Made by a program: the position numbers and the translations under genes. A stretch of DNA of 64,000 bases from JACVRW01 sp963812915 (GTDB taxonomy: Bacteria; Actinomycetota; Thermoleophilia; Solirubrobacterales; Thermoleophilaceae): positions 176,593-240,592 of the forward strand of contig CAWEXB010000011.1 of NCBI GenBank assembly GCA_963812915.1. The letters run 5' to 3'. The notes under the pieces were generated by a model. The model was not told where the DNA came from, searched no databases, and worked only from the letters and a program-made list of their open reading frames with translations. Positions 45,002-55,220 of the stretch are shown one piece after another. Each line of letters starts with the position of its first letter. Position 1 is the first letter of the stretch.

Positions 45002-46257
45002 GAGATCCAGTGCCAGGTCGCGAACTGCGCCGTGAACAGGCCCAGCCCGACGGCGGAAGCGGCCGCCACGTGCGGCGTGATTCGTCGCTCTTCCGCGACC
45101 ACCGCGAGCCACATGAAGATCGGAAAGAGCACAGCCAGGAAGCGCGGCAGGGACATCAGCGGCTGGGGCTTCACGGGGAAGGACAGCGGCAACACGAGCG
45201 CGACCGCGACCCAAACTCCGTACGCCCTGGGAAGCCGCCGGAAGACACCGACGCAGGCGACGAGGGCGAAGACGAGCGAGCCGAAGAGCATCAGGTTGAG
45301 CGCCGCGATTCGGAACGGGTCACCCGCGGCCTGCTCGAAGTAGACCGGGGAGCGCTTGCCCGAGGCCAGCTGACGCAGGCCGTCGACGGCGGCGGTGAAC
45401 CCGTCCCATGCGCCACTGAGCGGCACGGCGAGCTCACGCGACCAGGCGTCCTGGACGTCCAGGAACCGAAGCGCGTCTCCCTCCACGAGACCGAGCCACG
45501 CCGAGTAGGCCAGAACGCCGAGCGGTGCGAGGAGGAGCCAGGCGGCGTCCCGCGGGCGCCGGCCGCGCGAGCTCCACCAGAGCATCGCCAGCGGCACGAG
45601 CAGGACGAGCCCGGCGCTGCGGGTGGCCGAGGCCGCCGCCGCGCACGCCCCCGCCCAGGCCCACTGTTCCGTGCGCGCCGCGTAGAAGGCGCCGACGGAT
45701 ACGAGCAGGAACAGGCTCTCGGAGTAGGGCGCACCGAAATAGACCGCCGCGGGGAAGACGGCGAGCAGGAGCAGCGTCGGCGACGCGAAGCGGCGACCGA
45801 GCTCCAGCGACGCCAGTCGGTAGAGGAGGACCAGCGCGCCCAGGAACGCGCCGAGGGCCACGGCGTACGAGGCGATCAGGAGTGCGGCCTCGGAGCCGCC
45901 GGCGGGGGCGGCGGCGGAGCGGACCAGCAGCGGGTAGAGCGGGAAGAAGGCCGCCCGCGGGGCGCTGTCGCCGTAGCCGGAGTCGGCAATCCGGAGGTAC
46001 CAGACGGCGTCCCAGCGCGCCAGCGGCGCGAGCAGCGGCTCCGCGACGGAATGAGTAAGCGCCGGCGCGTCGAACTTGCGGGCGTTCTCGCGCGCGAGGC
46101 CCCCCGTCGCAGGACCGAAGGAGAGCGCGGCGAAGATCGCCACCACCATCACCAGAGCGCGCGTCGTCCAGGTCACGCGCCAGGCGGCGCGCAGGGCCTC
46201 TGAGCCGCGGGCTGCGGCGATCCAGCGAGCAGCCGCGGGGGTAGCCTCATACGCCAT
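44998..46257 (-). CDS. PIG-V-like polyprenyl-phosphate mannosyltransferase (GT-C fold)
   Basis: 419 residues with about ten spans. The catalytic loop is PLARWDAVWYLRIADSGYG, the acidic motif of GT-C enzymes, with FFPLYPLLVR right after it, and YFGAPYSESLFLLVSVGAFY further on, all typical of the PIG-V (GPI mannosyltransferase II) family. Bacterial members probably add mannose from a lipid-linked donor outside the membrane. The ATG at 46257 shares its bases with the divergent mscS start (CATG), so one true start lies elsewhere; LVMVVAIFAAL is the first span. Confidence 0.82.
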   Translation of the reverse strand: MAYEATPAAARWIAAARGSEALRAAWRVTWTTRALVMVVAIFAALSFGPATGGLARENARKFDAPALTHSVAEPLLAPLARWDAVWYLRIADSGYGDSAPRAAFFPLYPLLVRSAAAPAGGSEAALLIASYAVALGAFLGALVLLYRLASLELGRRFASPTLLLLAVFPAAVYFGAPYSESLFLLVSVGAFYAARTEQWAWAGACAAAASATRSAGLVLLVPLAMLWWSSRGRRPRDAAWLLLAPLGVLAYSAWLGLVEGDALRFLDVQDAWSRELAVPLSGAWDGFTAAVDGLRQLASGKRSPVYFEQAAGDPFRIAALNLMLFGSLVFALVACVGVFRRLPRAYGVWVAVALVLPLSFPVKPQPLMSLPRFLAVLFPIFMWLAVVAEERRITPHVAAASAVGLGLFTAQFATWHWIS

Positions 46258-47044
46258 GCCGGGAGCCGAGTTCTACACAGCGGTCAGCACGAGCGACTGG
46301 ATCGTGGCCGGCGCCTCCGTCGTGACCGCGTTCGTGCTGGCCGAGGTTGTGGACCGGGTCCTGTCCCGCCGGGGAAAGAGGCTGAGCGTGGCGGTGGCGG
46401 GCGGCGAGCTCTCGCCCGTCGCGATCACCCGCCTGCGGCTCCTCCGCCGGCTGATCTTCGCGCTGATCATCGTGATCGGAATCGCAGTAGCTCTGAGCCA
46501 GTTCGACTCGGTCCGCAGCATCGCCACCGGCATCCTCGCCTCCTCCGCAGTGCTCGGCCTGGTGATCGGCTTTGCCGCCCGGCAGACGCTCGCCAACGTC
46601 ATCGCGGGGATCCTCTTGGCAATTACCCAGCCGATCCGCATTGGCGACCTCGTCACGTTCGAGGGCGACAGCGGCGAGGTGGAGGACATGAAGCTGAGCT
46701 ACACCTACATCCGACAGGACGACGGCCGCCGTCTCGTGGTCCCGAACGAACGGCTTGCAGCGAGCTCGATCCAGAACCACACCGTCGTGGACCCGCGACT
46801 TCAGGTGGAGGTGTCCGTGTGGCTCCCGCCCGACGCCGACCTCGACCGAGCGCTCGAGCTGATCGCCGACGAGGAGGAGGGGATCGAGGCGACGGTGGCC
46901 GAGGTGGACAAGGAGGGGGTGCGCCTGAGCGCCACAACCTGGACTCAGTCGCCGGGCGAGCGCGGAAAGATCGCCGCGGACCTCCGCCGGCGCTGGCTGC
47001 GTAGCTTGCGTGAGCACGGTCTATCCTCCGTCGAGGCCTCCTAG
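46256..47044 (+). CDS. mscS: Small-conductance mechanosensitive channel (MscS family)
   Basis: 262 residues. Three spans end in the pore helix block GLVIGFAARQTLANVIAGIL, then LAITQPIRIGDLVTFEGDSG and DDGRRLVVPNERLAASSIQN, the beta domain of MscS. The channel opens under membrane tension and releases solutes on hypo-osmotic shock. This fits the trehalose genes and c-di-AMP control nearby. The ATG at 46256 overlaps the divergent gene start; a GTG nine codons on (VSTSDWIVAG) is an alternative. Confidence 0.92.
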   Translation: MPGAEFYTAVSTSDWIVAGASVVTAFVLAEVVDRVLSRRGKRLSVAVAGGELSPVAITRLRLLRRLIFALIIVIGIAVALSQFDSVRSIATGILASSAVLGLVIGFAARQTLANVIAGILLAITQPIRIGDLVTFEGDSGEVEDMKLSYTYIRQDDGRRLVVPNERLAASSIQNHTVVDPRLQVEVSVWLPPDADLDRALELIADEEEGIEATVAEVDKEGVRLSATTWTQSPGERGKIAADLRRRWLRSLREHGLSSVEAS

Positions 47045-47062
47045 CACCCGGGACGCTCTCCG

Positions 47063-49231
47063 ATGACTCATCGACAGCGACAGTCCAGGAGGCGAAGGCG
47101 CCACGGCGCGCGCAGCAACGTACTGCTCGGCTTGGGCGTGGTCGCCACGATCATCGTCATCGCCCTCTGCTCGGCGGCGGGCTACGTGCTCGCCATCGCT
47201 GCCTCGGCGCCCGACCTGAGCGAGCTCAAGGCCGAGGACAAGGGCGAGATCTCGGTCGTCTACGCCGCCGACGGCTCGCGGCTCGGCTTCGTGCAATCGG
47301 ACATCCTGCGGCGGGTGATCCCGTTCGGCGACATACCGGTCGACATGCGCCGGGCGACCGTGGCCATCGAGGACGAACGCTTTTACCGGCACGACGGGGT
47401 CGACATCAACGCCATCGTCCGCGCCGGCATCCGCAACCTCGAGTCGGGGGAGACCGTGGAGGGCGGCTCCACCATCACTCAGCAGCTGGTGCGGGCCCTC
47501 TACATCAAGGACCCGCAGCGAAACTTCCAGCGGAAGATCCGCGAGGCCAAGCTCGCGTCGGAGCTCGAGGAGAAGCGGTCCAAGACCTGGATCCTCGACC
47601 AATACCTGAACTCGGTGCCCTACGGGACCGTCGGAGGCCGGACCGCGGTCGGGGTGGAGGCCGCGGCCGTCACCTTCTTCAGCAAGCACGCAAGCCGGCT
47701 CAAGCTGCACGAGGCCGCGCTGCTGGCGGGGCTGCCGCAGGCGCCCTCGCAGTACAACCCCTTCCGCAACCCGACGGCCGCAATCGAGCGTCGCAACGAC
47801 GTCCTCGACAAGATGGTCGAGAACGGCCTCCTCACACGGGCTGAGGCGGACGAGGCCTCCCAGAAGGGGCTCGGGCTGAGGCACGGCACCCGCTACGTCC
47901 AGCGCCGCGAGCCCTACTTCTTCGACTACGTGCAGGAGCAGCTGATCGAGAAGTACAGCGTGGGCGTCGTGCGCCGAGGGGGGCTGAAGATCCACACCAC
48001 CATCCGGCCCGGGCTCCAGGAGGCCGCCAGGGGCGCCATCAACGGCTATGTGTTCGAGGGGGGTCCCGAGTCCGCGATCGTGTCCGTCGATCCGTCGAAC
48101 GGGGAGATCAAGGCGATGGCGTCGAGCGGTACGTACCAGGACCGCAGGTTCAACCTCGCCGCCCAGGGGCACCGCCAGCCGGGCTCGGCGTTCAAGACGT
48201 TCGTGCTGACCGCGGCAGTCCGCAACGGGGTCGATCCCGACGGCACCTCGTACGTGTCGAAGCCGCTCAACATCAACGACGATCGGTACGGGCCGTGGCA
48301 GGTGAAGACCTACGACGGGTCCTACCGCGGCTCGATGAGCCTCTACAGCGCGACGCTCGCGTCGGACAACACGGTCTACGCCCAGCTGATCCTGGACCTA
48401 GGCCCCGAGAAGGTCTGCCGGACGGCGAAGCTGATGGGGATCCAGACCAAGCTCGACTGCTACCCGGCGGAGGGGCTCGGAGGCCTGAGGCTCGGCGTCT
48501 CGCCCCTCGAGATGGCGACGGCCTACGCGACGCTCGCGGCCGGCGGCATACGCCACCGCCCCACGGCGATCCGCAAGGTCGTGTTCCCCGACGGGAACTC
48601 CGACAAGCTGTCGAGGCCGAAGGGCAAGCGCGTGCTCACCGACGGTCAGGCGTACGAGGTGACCCGCATCCTCGAGGCGAATGTCCAGAGCGGCACCGGC
48701 CGCACCGCGAGCAGCCTCGGCTGTCCGGCGGCCGGCAAGACCGGCACGACCGACAACCACAACGACGCATGGTTCGTCGGCTACACGCCCCACCTCTCCA
48801 CCGCCGTGTGGTGGGGATACCCGGACGCGCTGATCTCGACCGGCGAGCAGGGCGGAGGAACGCCCACGTCGATCTGGACCGCCTTCATGGACCTAGCCAA
48901 GGGCGACGACTGCAGCGATTTCCCGCTGCCGCAGGAACCGTTCCAGGCCACGCCGTTCGACGGCGAGTACGCGAGCAGCGGCGGCGACACGAGTGGAGGC
49001 GACTACTACTACTCCGACCCCTCGACCGGGGGGACCACGGACTACGGCACCGATGACGGCGGCTACGAGCAGCAGTACTACGAGGCGCCGCCGCAGGAGG
49101 CGCCCGAGGTGCAGGCCCCCGAGGTGCCGGCGCCCGAGGACGTCGCCCCCGTCCCGGTCCCCACCCCCACGCCGCCGTCCCCGCCGGCCGTAGGGGGAGA
49201 GGTGGGCGGCGTCGAGGCACCCGACGAATAG
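47063..49231 (+). CDS. Class A penicillin-binding protein (transglycosylase/transpeptidase)
   Basis: 722 residues: basic N-terminus, one span (VLLGLGVVATIIVIALCSAAG), GT51 transglycosylase with catalytic Glu103 in VAIEDERFYRHDG and GGSTITQQLVRAL, then transpeptidase with Ser375 in PGSAFKTF, SDN at 434-436 and KTGT at 559-562. It polymerises and cross-links peptidoglycan. The tail after 620 is rich in Tyr, Gly, Asp then Pro/Glu/Val (PSTGGTTDYGTDDGG), typical of actinobacterial PBPs. No frameshift. Follows mscS by 18 bases. Confidence 0.96.
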   Translation: MTHRQRQSRRRRRHGARSNVLLGLGVVATIIVIALCSAAGYVLAIAASAPDLSELKAEDKGEISVVYAADGSRLGFVQSDILRRVIPFGDIPVDMRRATVAIEDERFYRHDGVDINAIVRAGIRNLESGETVEGGSTITQQLVRALYIKDPQRNFQRKIREAKLASELEEKRSKTWILDQYLNSVPYGTVGGRTAVGVEAAAVTFFSKHASRLKLHEAALLAGLPQAPSQYNPFRNPTAAIERRNDVLDKMVENGLLTRAEADEASQKGLGLRHGTRYVQRREPYFFDYVQEQLIEKYSVGVVRRGGLKIHTTIRPGLQEAARGAINGYVFEGGPESAIVSVDPSNGEIKAMASSGTYQDRRFNLAAQGHRQPGSAFKTFVLTAAVRNGVDPDGTSYVSKPLNINDDRYGPWQVKTYDGSYRGSMSLYSATLASDNTVYAQLILDLGPEKVCRTAKLMGIQTKLDCYPAEGLGGLRLGVSPLEMATAYATLAAGGIRHRPTAIRKVVFPDGNSDKLSRPKGKRVLTDGQAYEVTRILEANVQSGTGRTASSLGCPAAGKTGTTDNHNDAWFVGYTPHLSTAVWWGYPDALISTGEQGGGTPTSIWTAFMDLAKGDDCSDFPLPQEPFQATPFDGEYASSGGDTSGGDYYYSDPSTGGTTDYGTDDGGYEQQYYEAPPQEAPEVQAPEVPAPEDVAPVPVPTPTPPSPPAVGGEVGGVEAPDE

Positions 49232-49240
49232 GGCCGAGAC

Positions 49241-50227
49241 TCAGCGCACCCGGTTCAGCGCCGTCACCAGCCCCACGTAGAGCAGCTCGATCAGCGTCTG
49301 GAAGATGCGGAACGCAACCGCGATCGCCGTCGCCACCGCGTTCGGCAGCACCGCCGATATGGCGATCGCCAAGGCCGCGTCGCGGGTGCCCAGGCCGCTC
49401 GGCACGATGAAGGTGAGCACCGCCACGCAGAACGCGACCGGGTAGGCCGCGGCGATATAGAGGAAGTCTGAGGCGTCGACCGGGTGGAGGGCCCTGGAGA
49501 AGGCGTAGACGGCCACCCCGATGAGAGCCCAGCAGCCGGTATATCCGGCCGCGAACTCGAGCACCCGCCTGAACGAAAGCGGCCTCGGAAGCGGGTCGCG
49601 ACCGAGCTTTCGGAGGAGGAAGTTCGCGAGCGGGTGGAAGACCCGCGGATGAAGCACCGCGAGCACCGCCGGGATCAGAGCGAGCACGCCGAAGCGGGCG
49701 GGCTGGTCCTGCAGCTCGGGCAGCTCGATGACGAAGTAGGCGCCCACCATCACCGCGGTACCGAACCCAAGGCCGAGCTCGTACACGATGCTCGCCAGGC
49801 ACACGCGCTTGGTCACGCCCTCGCGCTCGGCCATGACGACCCGGCCGACGACCATCAGCGCGTTCGTGGGGACGTAGCGGGCGAGAATCGACTTCCCCCA
49901 GATCGCCCTGGCGGGTCGCGCTGGTAGGTCCTCGCCCAGCGCGTGCAGGATCCCCCGCCACAGCTCGCACTGGCCGGCGTAGAAGAGGAAGGCCGCCAGG
50001 CCGGCGAGGGCGAGCCACCCGGGCTGGAAGTGCCAGTCGAAGTCCGGCAGGTCGTTCCACTGCCGGACGACGAAGAAGATCAGGGAGCCGAAGATCAGCG
50101 CCGCGATGCCCCACTGCAAGGCGAGCCGCGCCTTGGTGGACTTCGGGCCGAGCGACGAGATGCCCGCCGCCGCGGAGCCTGCGCGCTCGAGCAGCGTTGG
50201 CGAGTCGTCGACGCGTCGCCCCTCCAC
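49241..50227 (-). CDS. LPG synthase-like integral membrane protein (UPF0104/flippase-like)
   Basis: 328 residues with about eight spans. Family blocks are WRGILHALGEDLPARPARAI, ARYVPTNALMVVGRVVMAE, and the C-terminal FIVPSGLGTRDAALAIAIS. The domain is the membrane half of MprF-type phosphatidylglycerol lysyltransferases, without the synthase half, so lipid flipping or glycolipid transfer is more likely than lysylation. The GTG at 50227 lies 17 bases from the divergent thiL start. Converges with the PBP gene (9-base gap). Confidence 0.82.
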   Translation of the reverse strand: MEGRRVDDSPTLLERAGSAAAGISSLGPKSTKARLALQWGIAALIFGSLIFFVVRQWNDLPDFDWHFQPGWLALAGLAAFLFYAGQCELWRGILHALGEDLPARPARAIWGKSILARYVPTNALMVVGRVVMAEREGVTKRVCLASIVYELGLGFGTAVMVGAYFVIELPELQDQPARFGVLALIPAVLAVLHPRVFHPLANFLLRKLGRDPLPRPLSFRRVLEFAAGYTGCWALIGVAVYAFSRALHPVDASDFLYIAAAYPVAFCVAVLTFIVPSGLGTRDAALAIAISAVLPNAVATAIAVAFRIFQTLIELLYVGLVTALNRVR

Positions 50228-50243
50228 GGGCGAGACTGTAGCC

Positions 50244-51149
50244 GTGCGCGAGCTCGCTCTGATCCGGGCCATCGAGTCCGCGCTGGCCGATCGCAGCGGC
50301 CGGCTGGTGCGCTGGACGGGCGACGACGCGGCGGTCGTGCGCGCTCGTGCCCTCGCGATCACGTCGATCGACACGATCGTGGAGGGAGTGCATTTCGCGC
50401 GCTCCACACACTCCCCGGCTCAGATCGGCCATCGCGCGCTGGCCACCGCCCTGTCGGACCTGGCCGCGATGGGCGCAGAACCGGGCGAGGCCTACGTGTC
50501 CCTCGTGTGTCCGCGCGACTTCGACGATCCGCTCGAGCTGGTCCGCGGCATGGAGGCGCTGGCGCAGACCTGCGCCACGACGATCGCCGGGCGGCGACGT
50601 CGTGCGTGGGCCCGCGCTGATCGTGACCGTCGCGGTGACCGGCTGGGCCGACCGGGAGGACGAGCTCGTGGGGCGGGACGGCGCTCGGCCGGGCGATCTC
50701 GTGGGAGTGACCGGCGAGCTCGGGGGCTCCGAGGCCGGCCGCCTGCTGCTGGAGCGCGGAGAGCGCGAGCCCGCCGAGCTCATCCGAGGCACCTGTGTCC
50801 CGAGCCGCGGTTGGCGGAGGGGCGCGCCCTGGCCGCGGCGGGCGCCACCGCGATGATCGACGTGAGCGACGGGCTCGCCACGGATGCCGGCCACGTGGCC
50901 GAGCGCAGTGGCGTCGAGTTGCGGATTCGCCTCGCCGACGTGCCGGTCGCGCCGGGCGTCACGGCGGAGGCGGCGGTCAGCGGCGGGGATGACTACGAGC
51001 TTCTGGTTACGGTCCCCCCGGGGCGCCGCGCCGACGCCGAGGGGGCGGCGCCGCTCACCTGGATCGGCGAGGTCGCGGAGGGGAGCGGGGTTGTGTTCCT
51101 TGGGCCGGACGGGCCGGTCGAGGGCCTGAGCGGCTACGAGCACGGGTAG
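50244..51149 (+). CDS. thiL: Thiamine-monophosphate kinase (two frameshifts)
   Basis: Phosphorylates TMP to the cofactor TPP. From GTG 50244: ELALIRAIESALADRSG, WTGDDAAVV (Mg-ATP Asp), TSIDTIVEGVHF, and IGHRALATALSDLAAMGAEP, then a break near 50590 to GPALIVTVAVTGW and GARPGDLVGVTGELGGSEAG, and another near 50795 to AMIDVSDGLATDAGHV and SGGDDYELLVTVP. All conserved blocks occur in order, and joined length (about 302) is normal. The DSDG-type motif is DVSDGL. Confidence 0.92.
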   Translation: MRELALIRAIESALADRSGRLVRWTGDDAAVVRARALAITSIDTIVEGVHFARSTHSPAQIGHRALATALSDLAAMGAEPGEAYVSLVCPRDFDDPLELVRGMEALAQTCATTIAGRRRRAWARADRDRRGDRLGRPGGRARGAGRRSAGRSRGSDRRARGLRGRPPAAGARRARARRAHPRHLCPEPRLAEGRALAAAGATAMIDVSDGLATDAGHVAERSGVELRIRLADVPVAPGVTAEAAVSGGDDYELLVTVPPGRRADAEGAAPLTWIGEVAEGSGVVFLGPDGPVEGLSGYEHG

Positions 51150-51189
51150 GTCGCGCGCGCCGGCGGCGCCACCGACCTCCGGCCAGTGC

Positions 51190-51224
51190 GTCACTTAGGG
51201 GGCACATACGACCCCCTAGGTGAC
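51190..51224. terminator. Strong hairpin between convergent genes, likely bidirectional terminator
   Basis: GTCACTTAGGGGG (51190-51202) pairs with CCCCCTAGGTGAC (51212-51224) through 13 bp with a single G-T pair, around a 9-base loop. It lies between the thiL stop (51149) and the stop of the minus-strand M28-like gene (51275). There is no T-run. The arm CGACCCCCTAG resembles one arm of the hairpin at 18103-18153. Confidence 0.6.
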
Positions 51225-51274
51225 ACAGTGCTCCTCCCACCGAGCCCGGCCGGCCGACCACCGCGCCCGAGCCG

Positions 51275-53060
51275 CTACCGCCGCAGGGCGGACTCCGTCC
51301 CACCGAGCGCCCCGCGCCCGGCGTGGGCGCCCGGCCCATAGACGGGCGGACCCGGCTCGCGCCGCTCCACCTCGTTCGGCTCGTCCGGCACGCGCATGGC
51401 AATCTCGATCGTCCCGCCGAGCACACCAAGCATCACGCAGGCCACCAGGGTGGTCACGAGGCCGACGCTGTGGCCCGTGACGAGCAGCAGCAGGTACCAG
51501 GCTCCCTCGAGGGGGTCCATCGACAACGTCACGAGGTAGTAGAGCGTCACCAGGAGCGCCGGCACGAGGCCCAGCACGATCATCACGATCCGCGTACGGC
51601 GCCGCGGCACCGGCCGCATGAGCACGGCGAGCATCCACAGGTGGGCCGCCGGCGCGGCGAGCAGGCCCGCGTAGGGATTCACCAGCCACAGGAGCAGCGC
51701 GGCTACGCTCAGGGCCAGCGCGAGGGCGATCCCCGCACCGGGCTCGACCGGCATTCTCAGAGAGGGATCGGGCCGTGCGGCGAGACAGCCGCGCGAGCGC
51801 GAACGCCAGGGCCATCGCCGCGGCCACCCCACCCAGCACCGCCAGGGCCGGGCCGTCGAGCGGCAGGTCTCGCCGGCGGGACCGGCGCCGGCGGGGGCGT
51901 GGGAGTCGCCCCGGTGAGCGCGAGCAGCTCGGCGAGCGCGAAGCCGCCGAGGAAGGGCGCCGTCCAGGCGCCGACCCAGCGAAGCCACGGCACGACGGGG
52001 AGCTGGCGGCGGCGGGCCCGGGCGAAGGCATCGACCGACGCCACCAGCACGGGCAGCAGCAGCGTGCCGCCGAGCAGCGCCAGCACCCAGCCGGGCAGCA
52101 CCTGGCTCACGGCCAGGACGTAGCTCTCGGGCCCGTGCTCGGGGCGGCCGTCCTGGTCGATCGCGGTCACCGTTCGCAGGGTCGCGCGGCCGAGCGTGCC
52201 GAGGCGGTCCTCGTCGACGGCATCCACGGGGCCCTCCCCCTCGGGTGGCAGGTCGCCGCTGCCCGAGATGCGTACCGAGTCGAAGCCGTCCTCCAGCAGC
52301 ACGCCCTGCGGGCCGATGCCGATCGGGAACGACAGGTGCGCGAGCTGGCCCAGCACGCCCGTCCCCTCGACGGGTTGGTCGAGCTCCTGGCGGATCGACT
52401 CCGCAACGGTGCGTGCGAGCCCGATGCCGGCCCGGTCCGGGTTGTTCGACCAGGCCTGGACGAACGAGCCGTGGCGCGTCCGCGAGCCCAGGTCCGACAC
52501 CACGAGCACGGCGTCGATGAGCCCCTCCGGACCGAGCTCGTCGACGAGCTTGGCGGTGCCAACCTCTCCGAGCGTGGAGCCGTCCACCGAGGCGAGCACC
52601 AGCGTCTTGCGCGCGGCCCGCCCCTGGAAGACGCGGGCCAGCTGGAGCAGGGCGGCGGTGTCGGCGGCGCTGCCCGGGCGCCTCGGGCACGACCGCGGCA
52701 TCGCGCGCGGCGACGATCACGATCTGGCTCCGCGAGCGGCCCGCCCGCCGGGCGATCACGTTCTCCAGATCGCGGCCGGCATGGCTGAAGCGCTGGCGCT
52801 CGACCCGGAAGCCCCGCTGGCGGAAGCTCTCGGCGACCAGAGCTGCCGTCGCGCGGTCGCCGGGCCGACCGGCCCGGCGGTCGGGTTGATCCTCGGCGAT
52901 GTCGGCCGCGAGCTGGGCGGCTTGGCGGCCGTCGAAGAGCACGTCGGCGGCCAGGCCCTGCGGTAGCGGCGCGCGGCCTGCTCTCGAACGAGAACATGGT
53001 CAGCACGAGCGCCAGCAGCGCCGGCACGAACGCCGCTCTGTAGATACGCGGCTCGATCAC
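51275..53060 (-). CDS. M28-peptidase-like membrane protein with degenerate metal site (about three frameshifts)
   Basis: A start at 53060 gives a signal anchor (AAFVPALLALVLTMFSF). The following frame has RATAALVAESFRQRGFRVER and IVIVAARDAA, the next has GSAADTAALLQLARVFQGR and KTLVLASVDGSTLGEVGT, and the last has several spans (GIALALALSVAALLLWLVN, IVMIVLGLVPALLVTLYYLV). Breaks lie near 52960, 52690 and 51855. The N-terminal half has the M28 aminopeptidase fold order, but the zinc ligands (HxD and the DDNASG Asp) are replaced by ARD and SAADT, so it is probably not a peptidase. About 590 residues; the C-terminal half is an unrecognised multi-span domain. Confidence 0.68.
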
Positions 53061-53086
53061 GACGACCCCAACCTACAATTCCGAAG

Positions 53087-53787
53087 GTGACGGCCTCTGC
53101 ACCCAGGATCTGCTCGTCGATGACGAGGTGTCGGTGCAGAAGCTGCTGACCTATCCGCTTCGCAAGGAGGGCTACGACGTCGTCCCGGCGCTGGACGGCA
53201 AGGAGGCGCTCGACCGGCTGCGCGAGGACAGCTTCGACCTGGTCGTGCTCGACGTGATGCTCCCGAAGATCGACGGCCTGGACGTCTGCCGCCAGATCCG
53301 CGCTCGCAGCACGGTCCCGATCATCATGCTCACCGCGAAGACCGAGGAGATCGACAAGGTGCTCGGCCTGGAGCTCGGCGCGGACGACTACATCACGAAG
53401 CCGTTCTCCGTGCGCGAGTTCCGCAGCCGGGTGAAGGCGGTGCTTCGCCGGGCCGCCCTCGCGGCCACCGATGAGCAGTTCGAGGAGCCGATCGAGGCCG
53501 GCGACCTACGCGTCGACTTCGAGAAGCGACAGGTGCAGGCGCGGGGCGAGGCGGTGCGGCTCACCTACGTGGAGTTCGAGATCCTCGCCGCGCTGGCGCG
53601 CAATCCGGGGCGCGTGTTCAGCCGTACCATGCTGCTGGAGCGCGTCTGGGGCGACGCCGCCTACCGCGACCCGCGCACGATCGACGTACACATCCGACAC
53701 CTGAGGGAGAAGCTCGAGCGCGAGCCCAAGCATCCCGAGCTGATCCTGACCGTGCGGGGCGTGGGGTATCGCTTTCGCGACCGATGA
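53087..53787 (+). CDS. OmpR/PhoB-type response regulator (one frameshift at its start)
   Basis: GTG at 53087 reads MTASAPRI, and after a one-base loss near 53110 the receiver continues LLVDDEVSVQKLLTYPLRKE, VVLDVMLPKIDGLDV (phospho-Asp), MLTAKTEEIDKVLG and YITKPFSVREF, then a winged helix with LTYVEFEILAALARNPG and TIDVHIRHLREKLE. About 233 residues. Its TGA overlaps the kinase ATG as ATGA, so the two are a coupled two-component system. The HtrA protease gene follows, a known target type for envelope-stress systems. Confidence 0.93.
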
Positions 53788-55220
53788 GACCCTTTCGCTC
53801 GCTCCGGAACAAGATCGCCCTGCTCTTCTTCGCCATCACGGCAACGGCGTTCGGGGTCCTCTACTTCACCGTCGTCACCCAGCCCGAGTCGAACCTGGAG
53901 GAGCGGCGGCTGGACGACCTCGAGCTGGTTGCGAGGTACTACAAGCCCGAGCTCGAGGGGCTGCTGTCGGGTGAGACTGTCCGAGCGGAAGCTCGACCGC
54001 AGGGTGCGGGCCGTGGCCGAGGCCGCGGAGGCGCGGGTGACCCTGTTCACCTGGGACGAGGCGATCCAGGGACCGCAGGGCGACGCGCGCAACCTGCTCT
54101 TCTACCCGGCCAGCGACTCCGCCGCAGCAGCGAGCGTTTCCACGCGATGTCGAGCTGCTGCGGCGCGCCGTCCGCACGCGCCGCCCCCAGATCGGCTTCG
54201 ACAGGTTCCTGGGCCAGGACGTCGGCCTGGTGGCACAGCCGCTGCTGCTCCGCGGCGAGCCGGAGCGAGTGGCGCTGTACTCACGCGACTTCGAGGAGGT
54301 CGAGGAGACCGTCGCGTTCATTCGCGGCCGCGTGCTGCTCGCCTCCCTGGCGGCGCTCCTCATCGCGTTGGCCGGCGGCTATCTCGTCGCGCGCCAGCTG
54401 GCGCGGCGCGTCCGGACGGTCGAGGTGGCGGCCGCTGGGGTTGCGCGGGGTCACTTCAAGGACCCGCTTCCCGTGGACTCCGAGGACGAGCTCGGACAGC
54501 TCACCCGCACGTTCAACGCCATGCAGGCGCAGTTGCGCGAGGTCGACGTGGCCCGCAAGGAGTTCATCGCCACGGCGTCGCACGAGCTTCGCACGCCCAT
54601 CTTCTCGCTGGGCGGCTTCGTTGAGCTCCTCCAGGACGAGGACCTCGACGAGGAGACGCGGCGCGAGTTCCTCGACACGATGAGCGGACAGGTCGCCCGG
54701 CTCCAGAAGCTATCGGTCGATCTGCTCGACCTCTCGCGCCTCGACGCCGGCTCCATCGAGCTCGAGAGCGAGCCGGTCGACCTCGCCGAGCTTGCTCGCA
54801 CGGTGCTTGGCGAGTTCCGGCCCGCACTCGCCGAACACAGCACCGACCTGCACGTTCTGCTGCCGGACGAGGGCCCCTGGCACGCTGCGACCGCGGACGG
54901 GTCGCGCAGATCATGCGTATCCTGCTCGACAACGCGCTCCGGCACACCCCGGAGGGGACAGACGTCACCGTGAGGGCAGACCGCATCAATGGGGCCGCCG
55001 AGCTCACGGTGGCCGACACGGGCCCGGGCCTCCCCGAGCCGGCCCGCGCGAAGGCGTTCGAGCGCTTCTACACCGGCGACGCCGCCCGTGGGGCCGGGCT
55101 CGGCCTCGCCATCGCGCGCGAGCTCGCCGAGAGGATGGAGGGCCGGATCGTGCTGGCGTCGCGACCGGGCAGCACCGCGTTCACGCTCGCGCTGCCGTCG
55201 GACGGATCGGGCTCCGGTGA
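53784..55220 (+). CDS. Envelope sensor histidine kinase (three or more frameshifts)
   Basis: Two spans (KIALLFFAITATAFGVLYF and VLLASLAALLIALAGGYLVA) flank an extracytoplasmic sensor of about 130 residues. HAMP follows (RVRTVEVAAAGVARGHFKD), then the H-box ASHELRTPIFSLGGFVELLQ, N-box LLDNALRHTP, G1 VADTGPGLPEP and G2 GAGLGLAIARELAE. Breaks lie near 53975, 54140 and 54898, and perhaps near the end, where a TGA one frame over (55218-55220) overlaps the HtrA GTG. Joined length is about 475. All catalytic boxes are intact. Confidence 0.9.
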
